Source: Candidatus Shapirobacteria bacterium (GTDB taxonomy: Bacteria > Patescibacteriota > Microgenomatia > VGLL01). Taken from it: 5,161 nucleotides of DNA. A program made the position numbers and the translations under genes. Positions 4,422 through 5,161 of the stretch are shown here, piece by piece. The notes under the pieces are model-generated. The model was not told where the DNA came from, made no database searches, and saw nothing but the letters and a program-made list of their open reading frames with translations. Positions within the stretch are counted from its first letter, which is position 1. Each line of letters begins with the position of its first letter. The stretch lies in contig VGLL01000074.1 in assembly GCA_016866735.1 (NCBI GenBank), positions 1 through 5,161 on the forward strand, read 5' to 3'.

Positions 4422-5069
4422 ATGGCCGCCCGAAATTTAATCTTAGCCACCGGCGAAACATATCATGTCCTTAATCACTCCGTTGGCGAAACTCCGATCT
4501 TTAAGGGAGAAAGGGAATGCTCGCTATTTCTTGAGGCAATGAAGTTTTACCTCCAGCCTTCTCCCATCGTCAGATTTTCTAAATACCGCCTAAATCGCGC
4601 AAGATACCCCATTAATCTTAGTGAAAAGCTAGTAACTATCCTCAATTATTGCCTAATGCCTTCTCACTTTCATTTCACCCTCCGTCAGGAAAAGGATAAC
4701 GGCATAAAGCAATTTACCCAAAGGCTCTCCAGTAGCTTCGCCCATTACTTTAACCTTAAGCATAAAAACAAGGGCCATCTCTTTGCCACCAATTTTAAAG
4801 CGGTACGAATAGAAAATGATAACCAACTTCTTCATCTCTCCCGCTATATTCATCTCAACCCGGTTACTGCATACCTTATGAATAGCCCAATGGATTATCC
4901 TTATTCCTCCTACCGAATCTACTTAGGCAAAGATAAATCTGAAATTATCGATCCCCAATTAGTCCTTGACCAGGTTGGTTCTTCGGAAAAATACGAGGAA
5001 TTTACTCTCTCTCAAATCGATTACCAAAGAAGCCTTCAGCAAATTAAGCACCTGCTTTTAGAAGAATAA
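4422..5069 (+). CDS. REP-associated tyrosine transposase (RAYT)-type Y1 HUH transposase
   Basis: A 215-residue protein of the IS200-like Y1 transposase fold, which cuts and joins single-stranded DNA through a 5'-phosphotyrosine. The N-terminal strand 'GETYHVLNHSVGETPIF' (11-27) starts the domain. NYCLMPSHFHFTL (75-87) carries the metal-binding HUH pair His82 and His84. GHLFATNFKAVRI (118-130) and 'QLLHLSRYIHLNPVTAYL' (135-152) follow, with Tyr142 the likely nucleophile. The protein is longer than IS200 TnpA (about 150 residues), and the 'YIHLNPV' signature places it with RAYT proteins, which tend to be single-copy, domesticated relatives acting on REP palindromes. The reading frame is intact and all key residues are present. 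There is no accessory tnpB. A promoter and imperfect inverted repeats bracket it. No Shine-Dalgarno sequence precedes the ATG, which lies at the predicted transcription start. The stop is TAA. Confidence 0.92.
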   Translation: MAARNLILATGETYHVLNHSVGETPIFKGERECSLFLEAMKFYLQPSPIVRFSKYRLNRARYPINLSEKLVTILNYCLMPSHFHFTLRQEKDNGIKQFTQRLSSSFAHYFNLKHKNKGHLFATNFKAVRIENDNQLLHLSRYIHLNPVTAYLMNSPMDYPYSSYRIYLGKDKSEIIDPQLVLDQVGSSEKYEEFTLSQIDYQRSLQQIKHLLLEE

Positions 5070-5071
5070 AA

Positions 5072-5109
5072 TACCATTTCGTCGCCTCAGACCGATACCG
5101 GATCGGCCA
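5072..5109 (-). repeat. Right imperfect inverted repeat flanking the transposase gene
   Basis: Begins two bases after the transposase stop codon. It contains CGATACCGGA (5093-5102), the exact reverse complement of the core of the left repeat, and matches that repeat in 25 of 38 positions. Together the two give the REP/inverted-REP arrangement around a RAYT gene. Full element ends cannot be fixed because no target duplication or empty site is available. Confidence 0.55.
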
Positions 5110-5161
5110 ACTTGGCCCCAAACTCTCTACGCCAGCCAGCTTTTTTAGGAACCTCTCGGAG
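5087..5161 (-). CDS. Possible C-terminal end of a minus-strand gene (partial)
   Basis: On the minus strand, a frame is open from the right edge for 24 codons, with a basic, protein-like run including 'KKAGWRREFGAKLADPVSV', and stops at TGA (5089-5087). It overlaps the hairpins and right inverted repeat of the transposase locus. It may therefore be the translation of a repeat rather than a real gene end. No family is recognised. The rest lies outside the window. Confidence 0.25.
   Translation of the reverse strand, partial: LREVPKKAGWRREFGAKLADPVSV
5092..5117. repeat. Two overlapping hairpins downstream of the transposase gene
   Basis: CCGAT (5092-5096) pairs with ATCGG (5102-5106) around ACCGG. 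Overlapping it by two bases, GGCCAACTTGGCC (5105-5117) is a perfect 6+1+6 palindrome. They could fold alternately. They lie at the right flank of the transposase gene, where the recognition hairpin of such an element is expected. No T-run follows directly, so termination is less likely. Confidence 0.5.

Noticed and set aside
4253..4453. 67-codon open plus-strand frame between the PEGA gene and the transposase, with a protein-like run around 'PVSIAIDKTVGTIYPQVNG'
   Set aside because: Its only ATG (4331) has no ribosome-binding site or promoter, the frame overlaps the transposase start, and it covers the left inverted repeat. It might be a gene remnant, but nothing supports it.

Overview
The window looks like a chromosomal piece of a Patescibacteria (Candidate Phyla Radiation) genome, possibly from the Microgenomates side. 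This is inference from gene content, not a measured placement. The clues are a one-TM protein with a PEGA domain followed by degenerate beta-propeller repeats, a very small excisionase-type HTH protein with the 'RGDRRYRKE' wing, a one-TM secreted protein of unknown function, and a REP-associated-type (RAYT) Y1 transposase. Several start codons lack a Shine-Dalgarno sequence and sit directly under a -10 box. The standard genetic code fits: the HTH gene ends in TGA and no gene needs an in-frame TGA.

Layout. Positions 1-46 may hold the last codons of a gene entering from the left. Positions 194 (or 173) to 1042 encode a membrane-anchored protein of unknown function. Positions 1043-1226 hold two hairpins, a GC-rich block and a strong promoter for the small HTH gene (1227-1445). 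The 433-bp convergent gap 1446-1878 has no convincing gene but is highly structured. It holds a compound hairpin, four TGGCAAA motifs, and a very AT-rich segment with A-tracts roughly every 11 bp that can also be read as three degenerate copies of a ~45-bp repeat. mreB (1879-2883) is on the minus strand. It diverges from the PEGA/propeller gene (3010-4257) across a 126-bp region holding two tandem odd palindromes whose centres are 21 bp apart. A RAYT-type transposase gene (4422-5069) follows, bracketed by imperfect 38-bp inverted repeats. The right edge may include the C-terminus of a minus-strand gene.

How it fits together. MreB is the actin-like shape filament and is alone here: no mreC, mreD, rodA or pbp2 lies in the window. 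Its divergent partner is predicted to be anchored in the membrane facing outwards, so the pair may be co-regulated through the shared palindromes, but no functional link is shown. The transposase looks intact and its flanking inverted repeats resemble the REP/inverted-REP arrangement of other RAYT genes.

The observations most worth checking are: (1) MreB carries Gln and Ala where Thermotoga MreB has Glu131 and Thr158 of the ATPase site; (2) the RAYT gene sits in imperfect inverted repeats; (3) the mreB/PEGA control region has paired palindromes and an apparently leaderless promoter; (4) the phased A-tract block lies between convergent genes. I did not find a multi-gene system that I can confidently call new.
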